NCBI RefSeq assembly: GCF_001552195.1
Contig: NZ_BCQS01000036.1
Coordinates: forward strand, 43,472-107,471
Source of the DNA: Actinomadura latina NBRC 106108
GTDB lineage: Bacteria > Actinomycetota > Actinomycetes > Streptosporangiales > Streptosporangiaceae
Length of the DNA: 64,000 nucleotides
Reading direction: 5' to 3'
A model generated the notes under the pieces. It ran no database searches. It was given only the letters and a program-made list of their open reading frames with translations, and was not told where the DNA came from. Below are positions 8,575 through 16,491 of this stretch, one piece after another (position 1 is the first letter of the stretch; the number at the start of each line of letters is the position of its first letter). The position numbers were made by a program, and so were the translations under genes.

Positions 8575-9036
8575 ATGTACTCCGACAGACGCGAGGCTGG
8601 ACGCTGGCTCGGGCGGCGGCTGCGGCGGCACCGCCCCCAGGACGCCGTCGTGATCGCCGCCCGGCCCGGTGCCGTGCCCGTCGCCTACGAGGTGGCGGTG
8701 GCGCTGGAGGCGCCGCTGGAACTGGCCGGCCGGCCGCCGGCCGGGCCGCTCGCCGGCCGGACGGCGGTCGTCGTCGTCGAGGGCGTGGCGACCGGCCGGA
8801 CGGCGCGCGGCGCGTGCGAGGCGGCGCGCGCACGCGGGGCGCGGCGCGTCGTGCTGGCGGTGCCGGTCGGGGCGCCCGAAGCCGTCGACGCGCTGCGCGG
8901 CGCCGCCGACGAGGTGGAGCGCCCGCTCACCCCGTGCTACTTCGACGCGATCGGCGACTACTACCTGGACGACTCGCCCGTCACCGACGAGGAGGTGACG
9001 CTGCTGCTCGGACGGTCCGCCGCCGTGGCGAGCTGA
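8575..9036 (+). CDS. Reduced phosphoribosyltransferase-like protein
   Basis: A 153-residue protein resembling the C-terminal-rich phosphoribosyltransferase family often found near stress genes. The N-terminal DRREAGRWLGRRLRRH, the strand VVIAARPGAVPVAYEVA, and the late block DEVERPLTPCYFDAIGDYY match the family. The PRPP-binding loop reads VVVVEGVATGRTARG: the pair of acidic residues normally just before the GxATG turn is replaced by Val-Glu. A stretch of about 50 residues usually found between strand one and this loop is missing. It may be a non-catalytic or regulatory derivative. The ATG at 8575 follows GGGGGAGG at a normal distance; an upstream GTG-like start at 8515 lacks a site. Confidence 0.65.
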   Translation: MYSDRREAGRWLGRRLRRHRPQDAVVIAARPGAVPVAYEVAVALEAPLELAGRPPAGPLAGRTAVVVVEGVATGRTARGACEAARARGARRVVLAVPVGAPEAVDALRGAADEVERPLTPCYFDAIGDYYLDDSPVTDEEVTLLLGRSAAVAS

Positions 9037-9039
9037 CCG

Positions 9040-9295
9040 TCCGCCCGGATCACCGCCAGGAGGCGGGCGACCCCGGCGGCGACCGCGTCCCGGCCCGCGG
9101 CGATGTAGCGGCGCGGATCCACCACGGCCGGGTCGGTTCGCCGTGCCGGACCAGCTCCTCTCGCTGCCCGAAGGCCGGCCGGCGCGGCGCGTCCACCAGC
9201 ACCACGTCGGGGTTCGCGTCTCCGACCATCAGCAGGTCGAACCTCGTCGCCGCCGCACCTCCTGCGCGTTTCCGCTCAAAACTATCGCTAATCAT
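9040..9295 (-). pseudogene. Fused remnants of a PfkB sugar kinase (N-end) and a class II aldolase (C-end)
   Basis: Reading the minus strand from about 9265, one frame gives RFDLLMVGDANPDVVLVD followed by FGQREELV, the start of PfkB-family carbohydrate kinases (ribokinase fold). After about 35 codons the similarity stops. In a neighbouring frame the sequence then reads PAVVDPRRYIAAGRDAVAA and VARLLAVIRADG, resembling the last helices of class II fructose- or tagatose-bisphosphate aldolases. A kinase followed by an aldolase is a common sugar-phosphate operon order, so the simplest reading is a deletion that removed most of both genes. The similarity of the second part is short and less certain than the first. 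Confidence 0.5.
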
Positions 9296-9300
9296 CCACA

Positions 9301-9495
9301 AACGAACATCACTGCACAACCCTCGGCCTGCCGCCGCGAATCCCCGCAGAGGTCGTCATCCCCGCCGGAGCGTCCTCGGCCACGTTCTCTGGGACGGCCG
9401 CCGACGTGACGGACTTCGAGATCATCACGCTGACGGCGGAGATGGGCCCGTCCCGCCTGGACTGGACCGTCTTCATCGAACCCGCCGCCGGATAG
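9301..9495 (+). pseudogene. C-terminal remnant of a secreted Ig-like/adhesion-type domain protein
   Basis: A frame without a plausible start reads IPAEVVIPAGASSATFSG near the middle and ends DWTVFIEPAAG then TAG at 9493-9495. The alternation of strands with the phrase VIPAGASSATF is typical of the last beta-sandwich repeat in large secreted actinobacterial proteins. Only about 60 codons remain, so it is debris rather than a gene. Confidence 0.4.
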
Positions 9496-9522
9496 GCCGG
9501 ACCCACCGGACGCACGGCGGCC

Positions 9523-9561
9523 GAAGGCCCGCGCCGGGAAGTACGCCCGGCGCGGGCCTTC
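9523..9561. terminator. Strong bidirectional hairpin terminator
   Basis: A perfect 16-bp stem beginning GAAGGCCCGCG and ending CGCGGGCCTTC, with a 7-base loop at 9539-9545. It sits 7 bases past the stop codon of the GH3 gene on the minus strand and just after the plus-strand remnant, so it can end transcription from both sides. Confidence 0.8.
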
Positions 9562-9568
9562 GCGGTGG

Positions 9569-12500
9569 TCACCAGCCCTGGAGGCCGGCGCCGTACGAGT
9601 ACAGCGGGTCGCCGTAGCCGGTGGGCGGCGGCCTGCCCGCGTCGATGTAGGCGCGTATGCCGGCGCGTTCGGCGGCGGTGGCGCCGAGGTCGTACGGGAT
9701 GTTCCAGTCCTCGACGGCGTCCTCGGGCCGGTCGATGCCGCCCGGCTTGAGGATCTGGTCGACGCTGCGCGGAAGCTGCCAGGGCAGCCGCCCGCGCGGC
9801 GCGTAGTCGCCGAACAGCAGGCTCGCCGTCGCCGGCCCGGCCTCCTCACCGCCCCGGTAGGTCATCACGATGGCGTCGGCCAGGCCGTTCCATTCGCTGA
9901 TGACGGTCGGGCGCGGCAGATCCATCACCACGGCCACCGGCACGCCCTGATCGTGGAACCGCCTGATGAGAGCGAGCTGGTCGGGCGGCAGGTAGGGCTG
10001 CTCGTTCACCCAGGCCGTCCGGTGCGTGTACGACGGTTCGCCGACCGCGACGACGGCGAGGTCGGGGGAGGGGGCGCTGTCCTGGTGGACGGTCACGCCC
10101 GCCTTCGCCGCCCGCGCCTTGATCGCGTCCAGGAGCGTGAGCGAGCCGTAGTCCTGGTGGAAGTAGCTCGTCCAGATGCAGCACGCGGTGCCGTCGGTGG
10201 CGCGCGGGCCCGCCACCACGATGTCGTCTCCCTCCTTCAGCTTGATCGGCAGGACGCCGCCGTCGTTCTTCAGCACGGTGATCGACTCGCGCGCCGCCTG
10301 GTTCGCCAGTGCCGCGTAGGACGGCTGGTGGAACCGGTACGGCCCGTTCACCGGGTCGCCGTACGGCCGGTCGAAGATCCCGAGCTCGAACTTCAGCCGC
10401 AGCACGCGGGTGACCGCGTCGTCGATCCGGCCGATGGGGACCTGCGCGACGAAGTCGGCCATGGAGAACCCGGACGCGCCCGGGTCGGCGCCGCCCATCA
10501 CGTCCGACCCGGCGTTGGCCGCGCTCACCCACGCGCTCGACGGCAGCCAGTCGGTCGTGATCAGCCCCGTGTAGCCGAGGTCGTCGCGCAGGTACCGCAG
10601 GATCGGCGCGCTGTTCCCGGCGCCCGGCCCGCCCGGATCGAGATAGGAGCTGCCCGCGTAGCCCGGCATGATGTTCACCGCGCCCGCGTCGAGGGCCGCC
10701 CGCCACGGGATCATGTGGTACTTGATCGTCACCGCGTCGTAGGTGATGCCGGCCTCGCCGCCGGCGCCCTCGCCCGGCCAGTGCTTGACGGTCGCGAGGA
10801 CGGAGCCGGGGTTCAGCTCCGGCCCGCCCTGCAGCCCCGCCACCAGCGCCCGCACCTGAGCGGCAGCCACCTGGGCGTTCTCGCCGTTGCCCTCCTGGAT
10901 GCGGGGATACAGCACCTTGGTGCCGACCTCCGCGAGCGGCCCGAGGACGCCGCGCGCCCCGACCTCCAGTTCCTCGCGGCGCTGCATGTCGCCGAGCTTG
11001 TAGTCGAGCGGATAGTCCTTTCCCGCCGCCAGGGCGCTCTGCAGGGGATACGTCGTCTCGTAGCCCGCGATCGTGTCGCCCGCCGACACCGGCGGGATCC
11101 CCAGCCGGGTGCCCGCCGCGCTGCGCAGCACGTTGTGCAGGTCGTCCGGCTGCGCCGGCCCGAAATGCCAGCCGGACGCGGCGTACGCCTGCGCGTTGTA
11201 GAACATCTGGTACGCCTTCTCCTCCGTGGTCATCCGGCCGAGAAGGTCGTGCACGCGGTCCTCCACGGGCCGCCGCCAGTCCTCGTAGGGCTCGATCGAG
11301 CCGTTCTTGTTGAGGTCGCGGGCGCCGTTGACCAGGTTGACGCCGTCGTCCACGGTCTCGATCTCGGGGAGGTAGACGCTGAACGTGCGGATGTTCGACG
11401 TGGTCCGCGCGCCGGAACCGCTCACCGCGACGACGTACCACCTGTACGTCCACCGGTCACCGATGTCCCAGGACGGCGTGTAGCTCGTCCCGGACGTCTC
11501 GGCGACCTTGGTGTAGAGGTCCAGCAGCGAACCGGGCGCGGTGAAGTCGTAGTCGGTGCGGCTGACGTTGATCCACACCTCGTAACGGGCGGTACCGGAG
11601 ACGCCCGCCCAGGACAGGGCGGGACGCCGGGTGCTCGTGACCATCGCGTGGTCGGCGGGCGCCGACAGCGCGAACTGGCCGGTCGTCCCCGGCGCCCTGG
11701 TCGGCGGGGACAGCAGCGGGGGAGCGGTGGACGACGAGTCGACGCTGCCGAAGACCTGGAACTCCCACAGCGAGTACCCGTATCCCGTGGCGCGTGCCGT
11801 CCCGGTGAACCGGATGTAACGGCCCTTGCCGGTGACGTCGAGTTTCTCGGTGCCTCCCTTGCCGGTGGTCGTGGAGTAGATGGCCGTCCAGGACGTCCCG
11901 TCGTCGGACACGTCGAGGTGGTAGCCGGTCGCGTAGGCCGCCTCCCAGTCGAGCGTCACGCCCGTGATCGTGGCGGCGCCGCCCAGGTCGACCCGCAGCC
12001 ACTGGTCGTCGCCGAACTCGCTGGACCAGCGGGTGGTGGCGCGTCCGTCCAGCGCCGCCGCCGGTGCGTTGCCGCCCTCCCAGGAGGAGGCCGACACCTG
12101 CTTGAACGCCGAGATCGGCGTCGTGCCGGACGGCGGCGGCTCGGTGTCGCCGCCGCCGTACACCGAGAACTCCCACAGCGAGTAGCCGTAGCCGGTCGCG
12201 CGGGCCGTCCCGTACATCCGGATGTAGCGGCCGTTACCGGTGACGTCCAGTGTCTGGTTTCCGCCGGTCGCGTCGCCGGTGGAGTAGAGGGTCGTCCAGT
12301 CGGAGCCGTTGCCGGAGACCTGGATCTGGAAGGCGGTCGCATAGGCCGCCTCCCAGTTCAGGACGACCTGGCTGATGCTCTTGCTCTCCCCGAGGTCGAT
12401 CCGCACCCACTGCGGGTCGCTGAAGGCGCTGGACCAGCGGGTGCCGGCGTCGCCGTCCACCACCGCGGTGGCGGGGAAGGCCGCGCCCTCGGCGGACGAG

Positions 12501-12625
12501 GCCGTCGCGGGCCGGTCGAGGGAGAGCAGCGTCGCCGCGTGCGCGGCGCGCCCGGGGACGGCCAGGAGCGCGGCGAGCACCGCCAGCACCGCTAAGGCGC
12601 TCGTGTACCGCTGACGTGCGGTCAT
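9569..12625 (-). CDS. Secreted GH3 beta-glucosidase with two F5/8 type C modules
   Basis: A 1018-residue secreted protein. A signal peptide (positive start, LAVLAVLAALLAVPGRAAHAA) covers residues 1-31. Two F5/8 type C (discoidin, CBM32-like) modules follow at about 32-155 and 165-290, each with the conserved WSS...QW.RVDLG core. A fibronectin III-like segment spans about 310-410. The GH3 catalytic domain starts near DLNKNGSIEPYEDW, with GLITTDWLPSSAW near residue 690 carrying the expected Asp nucleophile, and the GH3 C-terminal domain follows (ITVLKNDGGVLPI). The enzyme should release glucose from beta-glucan oligosaccharides outside the cell. An AGGAGG-like ribosome site lies before the ATG. 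It is first in a row of three glucanase genes on this strand. Confidence 0.93.
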   Translation of the reverse strand: MTARQRYTSALAVLAVLAALLAVPGRAAHAATLLSLDRPATASSAEGAAFPATAVVDGDAGTRWSSAFSDPQWVRIDLGESKSISQVVLNWEAAYATAFQIQVSGNGSDWTTLYSTGDATGGNQTLDVTGNGRYIRMYGTARATGYGYSLWEFSVYGGGDTEPPPSGTTPISAFKQVSASSWEGGNAPAAALDGRATTRWSSEFGDDQWLRVDLGGAATITGVTLDWEAAYATGYHLDVSDDGTSWTAIYSTTTGKGGTEKLDVTGKGRYIRFTGTARATGYGYSLWEFQVFGSVDSSSTAPPLLSPPTRAPGTTGQFALSAPADHAMVTSTRRPALSWAGVSGTARYEVWINVSRTDYDFTAPGSLLDLYTKVAETSGTSYTPSWDIGDRWTYRWYVVAVSGSGARTTSNIRTFSVYLPEIETVDDGVNLVNGARDLNKNGSIEPYEDWRRPVEDRVHDLLGRMTTEEKAYQMFYNAQAYAASGWHFGPAQPDDLHNVLRSAAGTRLGIPPVSAGDTIAGYETTYPLQSALAAGKDYPLDYKLGDMQRREELEVGARGVLGPLAEVGTKVLYPRIQEGNGENAQVAAAQVRALVAGLQGGPELNPGSVLATVKHWPGEGAGGEAGITYDAVTIKYHMIPWRAALDAGAVNIMPGYAGSSYLDPGGPGAGNSAPILRYLRDDLGYTGLITTDWLPSSAWVSAANAGSDVMGGADPGASGFSMADFVAQVPIGRIDDAVTRVLRLKFELGIFDRPYGDPVNGPYRFHQPSYAALANQAARESITVLKNDGGVLPIKLKEGDDIVVAGPRATDGTACCIWTSYFHQDYGSLTLLDAIKARAAKAGVTVHQDSAPSPDLAVVAVGEPSYTHRTAWVNEQPYLPPDQLALIRRFHDQGVPVAVVMDLPRPTVISEWNGLADAIVMTYRGGEEAGPATASLLFGDYAPRGRLPWQLPRSVDQILKPGGIDRPEDAVEDWNIPYDLGATAAERAGIRAYIDAGRPPPTGYGDPLYSYGAGLQGW

Positions 12626-12640
12626 CGGTTCCTCCCGCTC

Positions 12641-13957
12641 TCACCAGCCGACGGCGATCAGCAGGTACTGCGGGTCGCGGTGGGAGACGAACGAGGACTG
12701 GTCCGCGTAGTCGTCGTAGGGGAAGCCGTAGGCGCGGTGGCCGAGGGCGTGGTCGTGCCAGAACTTGGCGTAGTAGTTCGCCGGCGCGGCCTGGTAGAAC
12801 AGCGACGGGTCGGACCACTGCGACCGGGGCAGCTGCGCGACGTGCCGGTTGATCGCCGAGCACGTGGCGGAGTCCTCCCGCAGCGGCCCCGAGCAGCCGG
12901 TGACCTCCTGGGTCGTGGCCGAGACGCCGACGGACGCGGCGTAGCCGGTGAAGTAGTCCGCGTGGGCGCCGCCGGGCTGGAACACGGGCGCGTTGCCGGG
13001 CGCCGGGATCCGGTACGGGGCCTCGACGGTGGCGAGCGAGTCGAACTCGGACGGGACCTCGTCGACGAACCGCTGGAAGGTGGCCGAGCGGTCCTCGGCG
13101 AAGGTGGCCCGGTCCTCGCCGACCTGCACGTCGTACCCGTCATGGGCGTGCAGCCGCAGGGCGATCTTGAGGCCGAACCCGTCGACCCTGGTGGTGTTGC
13201 CGTTGAAGACGTCGTCGCCGACCGTGAACTCGATGAAGTCCTGGTAGCGGCCGTTCGGCGAGCCGAGGTAGAAGTACATCCGGCCGGCCGAGTTGACCGG
13301 CATGTCCACGTAGGGCTGCTCCGCGATGGAATGGGTCTGCCCGTTGAAGCCCCAGTACACCTGGCTGTCGGGGTACTTGCCGTTCGTCCGGTTGAGGACC
13401 TTCACCGTGAGGACGTTCTGCGCCGGCGGGATGTTCGACGTGTCGCCCCAGAAGTCGTCATCGGTCGGCGGCGTCGTCGCACCCGCCGTGTGGACCCCGA
13501 ACGACCACAGCGAGTAGCCCCATTCCGTGCCGCGCGTCGTCCCGTACATGCGGATGTAGCGGCCGTTGCCGCTGACGTTCAGTGTCTGGTTTCCGCCGCT
13601 TGCGTTGGCGGTGGAGTAGAGGGTCGTCCAGGTGGAGCCGTTGCCGGATACCTGGATCTGGAATGCCTTGCCGTAGGCGGCCTCCCAGTTGAGGACGACC
13701 TGGCAGATGTCCTGGCTCGATCCCAGGTCGACTTGGAGCCATTGGGGGTCGCTGAACGCGCTGGACCAGCGCGTCCCCGGGTCGCCGTCGACGGCGGCGG
13801 AGGCGGGGAAGGTGCCGTTCTCGGTGGACGAGGCGGTCGCCGGGCGGTTCAGCGCCGCGTCCGACGTCCCGCACGCGGCGGCGTTCGCGGGAGCCGTCAG
13901 CGCGAGGGATCCGGGCAGGAGGAGCAGCAGGGCGGTCATCGCCGAGGGGAGCTTCAT
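12641..13957 (-). CDS. Secreted GH64-like endo-beta-1,3-glucanase with F5/8 type C module
   Basis: A 438-residue secreted protein. The signal peptide ends near APANAAACG. An F5/8 type C module covers about residues 32-150. After a short linker the C-terminal region (PAQNVLTVKVLNRTNGKYPD onwards, about 170-438) matches the GH64 family of laminaripentaose-producing beta-1,3-glucanases; the end block YAKFWHDHALGHRAYGFPYD and DYADQSSFVSH is distinctive. It should cut beta-1,3-glucan chains into short oligomers. The ATG at 13957 is chosen because GGAG lies 6 bases upstream; two earlier in-frame starts sit on the ribosome site itself. The module DNA is almost identical to that in the next gene upstream. 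Confidence 0.88.
   Translation of the reverse strand: MKLPSAMTALLLLLPGSLALTAPANAAACGTSDAALNRPATASSTENGTFPASAAVDGDPGTRWSSAFSDPQWLQVDLGSSQDICQVVLNWEAAYGKAFQIQVSGNGSTWTTLYSTANASGGNQTLNVSGNGRYIRMYGTTRGTEWGYSLWSFGVHTAGATTPPTDDDFWGDTSNIPPAQNVLTVKVLNRTNGKYPDSQVYWGFNGQTHSIAEQPYVDMPVNSAGRMYFYLGSPNGRYQDFIEFTVGDDVFNGNTTRVDGFGLKIALRLHAHDGYDVQVGEDRATFAEDRSATFQRFVDEVPSEFDSLATVEAPYRIPAPGNAPVFQPGGAHADYFTGYAASVGVSATTQEVTGCSGPLREDSATCSAINRHVAQLPRSQWSDPSLFYQAAPANYYAKFWHDHALGHRAYGFPYDDYADQSSFVSHRDPQYLLIAVGW
13541..13812 (-). repeat. F5/8 type C module DNA, copy A (270 of 272 bases identical to 15775-16046)
   Basis: Comparing 13541-13812 with 15775-16046 base by base gives only two differences, at 13732 and 13733 (CT against TC), which change Val to Ile in the LQVDLG segment. 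Similarity falls off sharply on both sides of the block. This supports recent duplication or gene conversion of the binding module alone. Confidence 0.95.
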
Positions 13958-14000
13958 GGACATCTCCACGTTGGAAGGGGTGGTGGGCAGGAGACGGGGG

Positions 14001-14034
14001 CCCTGCGGGCCCGCCCGACCGCGGGCCCGCAGGG
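14001..14034. terminator. Hairpin terminator downstream of the beta-helix glucanase gene
   Basis: A perfect 14-bp stem, CCCTGCGGGCCCGC against its reverse complement, with a 6-base loop CCGACC. It lies 15 bases past the stop codon of the upstream minus-strand gene and before the start of the GH64 gene, so the two genes probably have separate transcription units. Confidence 0.75.
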
Positions 14035-14049
14035 CGGGTCAGCCGCGGA

Positions 14050-16221
14050 TCAGGGGAAGCCGACCACGTTGGCCGGGACGGTGTCCGTGCCCGACGCCTC
14101 CGGCCCGGTGTCGTTGACGACGTGCCGGATGGTTCCGTTGCCGCCCAGCGACACCGTCAGCAGGTCGTGGAACCGGACGCCCGAGCGGTTCGGGACCTCG
14201 AAGCCGCGCGCGGCCACGATCGACGGGTCGACGTTGAAGTAGCAGTAGCTGCCGAGGCCCCAGCCCTCGTGGGTGGTGACCGAGTCGGCGACCTTGTAGG
14301 CGGCGTAGCCGTCCGGCGAGTCGCTCCGCCACGCGGACTGGTTCGGCGGGTCGTACGGCATCTCGTTCTGGAAGAAGATCGTCTTGCCGCCGTTGCCGTT
14401 CCACACCAGCTGGTACTTCTGGTAGTGCTCGACGAACAGCCCGTACGCGGTGACGTCGTCGCCGTTGACGATCACCCCGTTGTCGGCGGTGTTGACCGTC
14501 CAGCCGACCCCGGACCCGTGGTCGGCGCGCCACGCCCAGATGTGGTCGAGGAGGACGTCGTCGCTGTTGACGACCAGGCTCTTGGAGGCCTTGCCGGGCC
14601 CGGCGCCGCCGATCCGGAAGAAGACGTCCTGCACGGACGCGGGGTCGCCCGCGTGGTCGGCGCCCGCGCCGTCCGGCCCGAGCCGCAGCAGCACTGGCGA
14701 GTTGACCGGCCCGGCGTCGAACAGCATCCCGGCCAGCTTCACGCCGTCGACGTCGGCGACCGTCATCGCCGCGACGCCGTTGTCGGGGATCAGCGTCGGG
14801 TAGCCGATGCCCAGCACGACGGTGTCGGGCCGCGTCACGTTGATCGTCTGGCTCAGGTGGTAGACGCCGGGGGTGAACAGCAGGTTGAGGCCCTGGCTCA
14901 GCGCGGTGTTGATGGTGGCCGCCGAGTCGCCCGGCTTGGCCACGTAGAACTGCGACAGCGGGATCGACGACCCCGGCGTGGAGCCGCCGGACCAGGTCGT
15001 CCCGCGCGAGTCGCGCCGCAGCGACGGGGCGAACACCTGGTAGGCCCCGCCCGAGTCGACGTACAGGTACGGCTTCTCGCGCGTCACCGGGCTGGTGTCG
15101 AGCGTCGTGTAGGGCGGGTTCGGGAAGCCCTGCGCGGGCGCGCCGTCGACGCCGGAGAACACCATGTTCCACACGCCGTTGAGGTTGCCGCCGATCTCGC
15201 TGTCCCGCGTCAGCCACTGCTGCTGCGAGTACGGCTGCACCTGTCCGTCGATCTTGGAGTCGGCGATGTAGCCGCCGCTCGCCCAGCCGTAGCCGGTGGG
15301 CGCGAGGTTCAGGTCGCCGCGCACGTGGATGCGCCGGAACGGCGCCGCCTGCGACACCGCCCACCGGTCCGCGCCGCCGGACGGGCTGATCGACAGGTTC
15401 TCCGCGGACCGCCAGAAGTTCTGCGTGGCGTTGCCGCCGAACCATCCCGCGTCCACGGTGACGCCGCCGTTGATGGTGACGTCGTCGGGGTTGCGGCCGA
15501 GGCCGGCGATCGAGGTGTAGAACCCGATGTTCGCATTGACGTTGTAGCTGCCGGGCTTGAACAGCAGCGCGTACCGGGCCGTCCCGAACTGGTTGCCCTC
15601 CTGCTCGCGGAAGACCGCGTCGAGCCTGCCCTGGACGTCGGACGCGTTCATCGACGGGTCGAACACGATCACGTTCGGCCCGAGGTCGCCGCCGCCGGGC
15701 AGCGTGCCGCCGCCGGAGCCGGTGTGCACGGCCATCCCGAACAGCGAGTACCCCCACTGGGTGGCGCGGGTGGTCCCGTACATGCGGATGTAGCGGCCGT
15801 TGCCGCTGACGTTCAGTGTCTGGTTTCCGCCGCTTGCGTTGGCGGTGGAGTAGAGGGTCGTCCAGGTGGAGCCGTTGCCGGATACCTGGATCTGGAATGC
15901 CTTGCCGTAGGCGGCCTCCCAGTTGAGGACGACCTGGCAGATGTCCTGGCTCGATCCCAGGTCGATCTGGAGCCATTGGGGGTCGCTGAACGCGCTGGAC
16001 CAGCGCGTCCCCGGGTCGCCGTCGACGGCGGCGGAGGCGGGGAAGGAGGCGTTCTCCGTGGAAGAGGCGGTGGCGGGACGGTTCAGCGCCGCGTCCGCCG
16101 AACCGCACGCCGCCGCGGCGGCGCGTCCGGCGGGGACGGCGAGCGCGACGGCGAGCAGCAGCGCGAACATGCCCGCGGACCAGGGTCTTCTGGCCGGCGC
16201 ACGGGGTGGGACGGGATGCAT
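14050..16221 (-). CDS. Secreted GH55-like beta-helix protein with F5/8 type C module
   Basis: A 723-residue secreted protein. Signal peptide: Arg-rich start, then MFALLLAVALAVPAGRAAAA. An F5/8 type C module spans about residues 38-160. The rest (about 175-723) is a right-handed parallel beta-helix with pectate lyase-like repeats such as YALLFKPGSYNVNANIGFYT, NLLFTPGVYHLSQTINVT and VLGIGYPTLIPDNG. Relatives are often labelled coagulation factor 5/8 protein or, wrongly, adenylyl cyclase; the fold and the neighbours suggest an exo-beta-1,3-glucanase of the GH55 type, but I could not place the catalytic residues. The ATG at 16221 is preferred because AAGGAG lies 6 bases upstream. Confidence 0.75.
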   Translation of the reverse strand: MHPVPPRAPARRPWSAGMFALLLAVALAVPAGRAAAAACGSADAALNRPATASSTENASFPASAAVDGDPGTRWSSAFSDPQWLQIDLGSSQDICQVVLNWEAAYGKAFQIQVSGNGSTWTTLYSTANASGGNQTLNVSGNGRYIRMYGTTRATQWGYSLFGMAVHTGSGGGTLPGGGDLGPNVIVFDPSMNASDVQGRLDAVFREQEGNQFGTARYALLFKPGSYNVNANIGFYTSIAGLGRNPDDVTINGGVTVDAGWFGGNATQNFWRSAENLSISPSGGADRWAVSQAAPFRRIHVRGDLNLAPTGYGWASGGYIADSKIDGQVQPYSQQQWLTRDSEIGGNLNGVWNMVFSGVDGAPAQGFPNPPYTTLDTSPVTREKPYLYVDSGGAYQVFAPSLRRDSRGTTWSGGSTPGSSIPLSQFYVAKPGDSAATINTALSQGLNLLFTPGVYHLSQTINVTRPDTVVLGIGYPTLIPDNGVAAMTVADVDGVKLAGMLFDAGPVNSPVLLRLGPDGAGADHAGDPASVQDVFFRIGGAGPGKASKSLVVNSDDVLLDHIWAWRADHGSGVGWTVNTADNGVIVNGDDVTAYGLFVEHYQKYQLVWNGNGGKTIFFQNEMPYDPPNQSAWRSDSPDGYAAYKVADSVTTHEGWGLGSYCYFNVDPSIVAARGFEVPNRSGVRFHDLLTVSLGGNGTIRHVVNDTGPEASGTDTVPANVVGFP
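15775..16046 (-). repeat. F5/8 type C module DNA, copy B
   Basis: Partner of the block at 13541-13812, offset by 2234 bases with no gaps and two substitutions. It encodes residues of the discoidin module from the DGDPGTRWSS region through NGRYIRMYGTTR. Confidence 0.95.
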
Positions 16222-16491
16222 GCGCATCTCCTTAGGGGTGGGGTGGGAGCGGGGGCCCCTCAGATCACGCGTTATTTCACAGCATGATTTAAAGCGTGGA
16301 TTATGTAGCCGTCAAGAGCATCGCGCGGTGCGCGATCGACCGGGCGGTCCGCGTGGCGCTCGAATTCAGCGAGCCGGCCGTCCTCCACCTCGCGGCCGCC
16401 GCGCACTTCATCCCGGTCGCCCGGAGGGATTGAACTCCGCCCCGGCGGGGCGCGTACCCCCACGCGAAGATCGACGCCCCCGGGAGGGTTC

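Noticed and set aside
14050..16221. Adenylyl cyclase, a common label for relatives of the beta-helix protein
   Set aside because: No cyclase motifs are visible; the protein is secreted, has a discoidin module and a beta-helix, and sits with glucanases.
16296..16433. A 45-codon frame (VDYVAVKSIARCAIDRAVRV) between the beta-helix gene and the protease gene
   Set aside because: No ribosome site and no recognisable family; it may be a remnant, but support is too weak to list.
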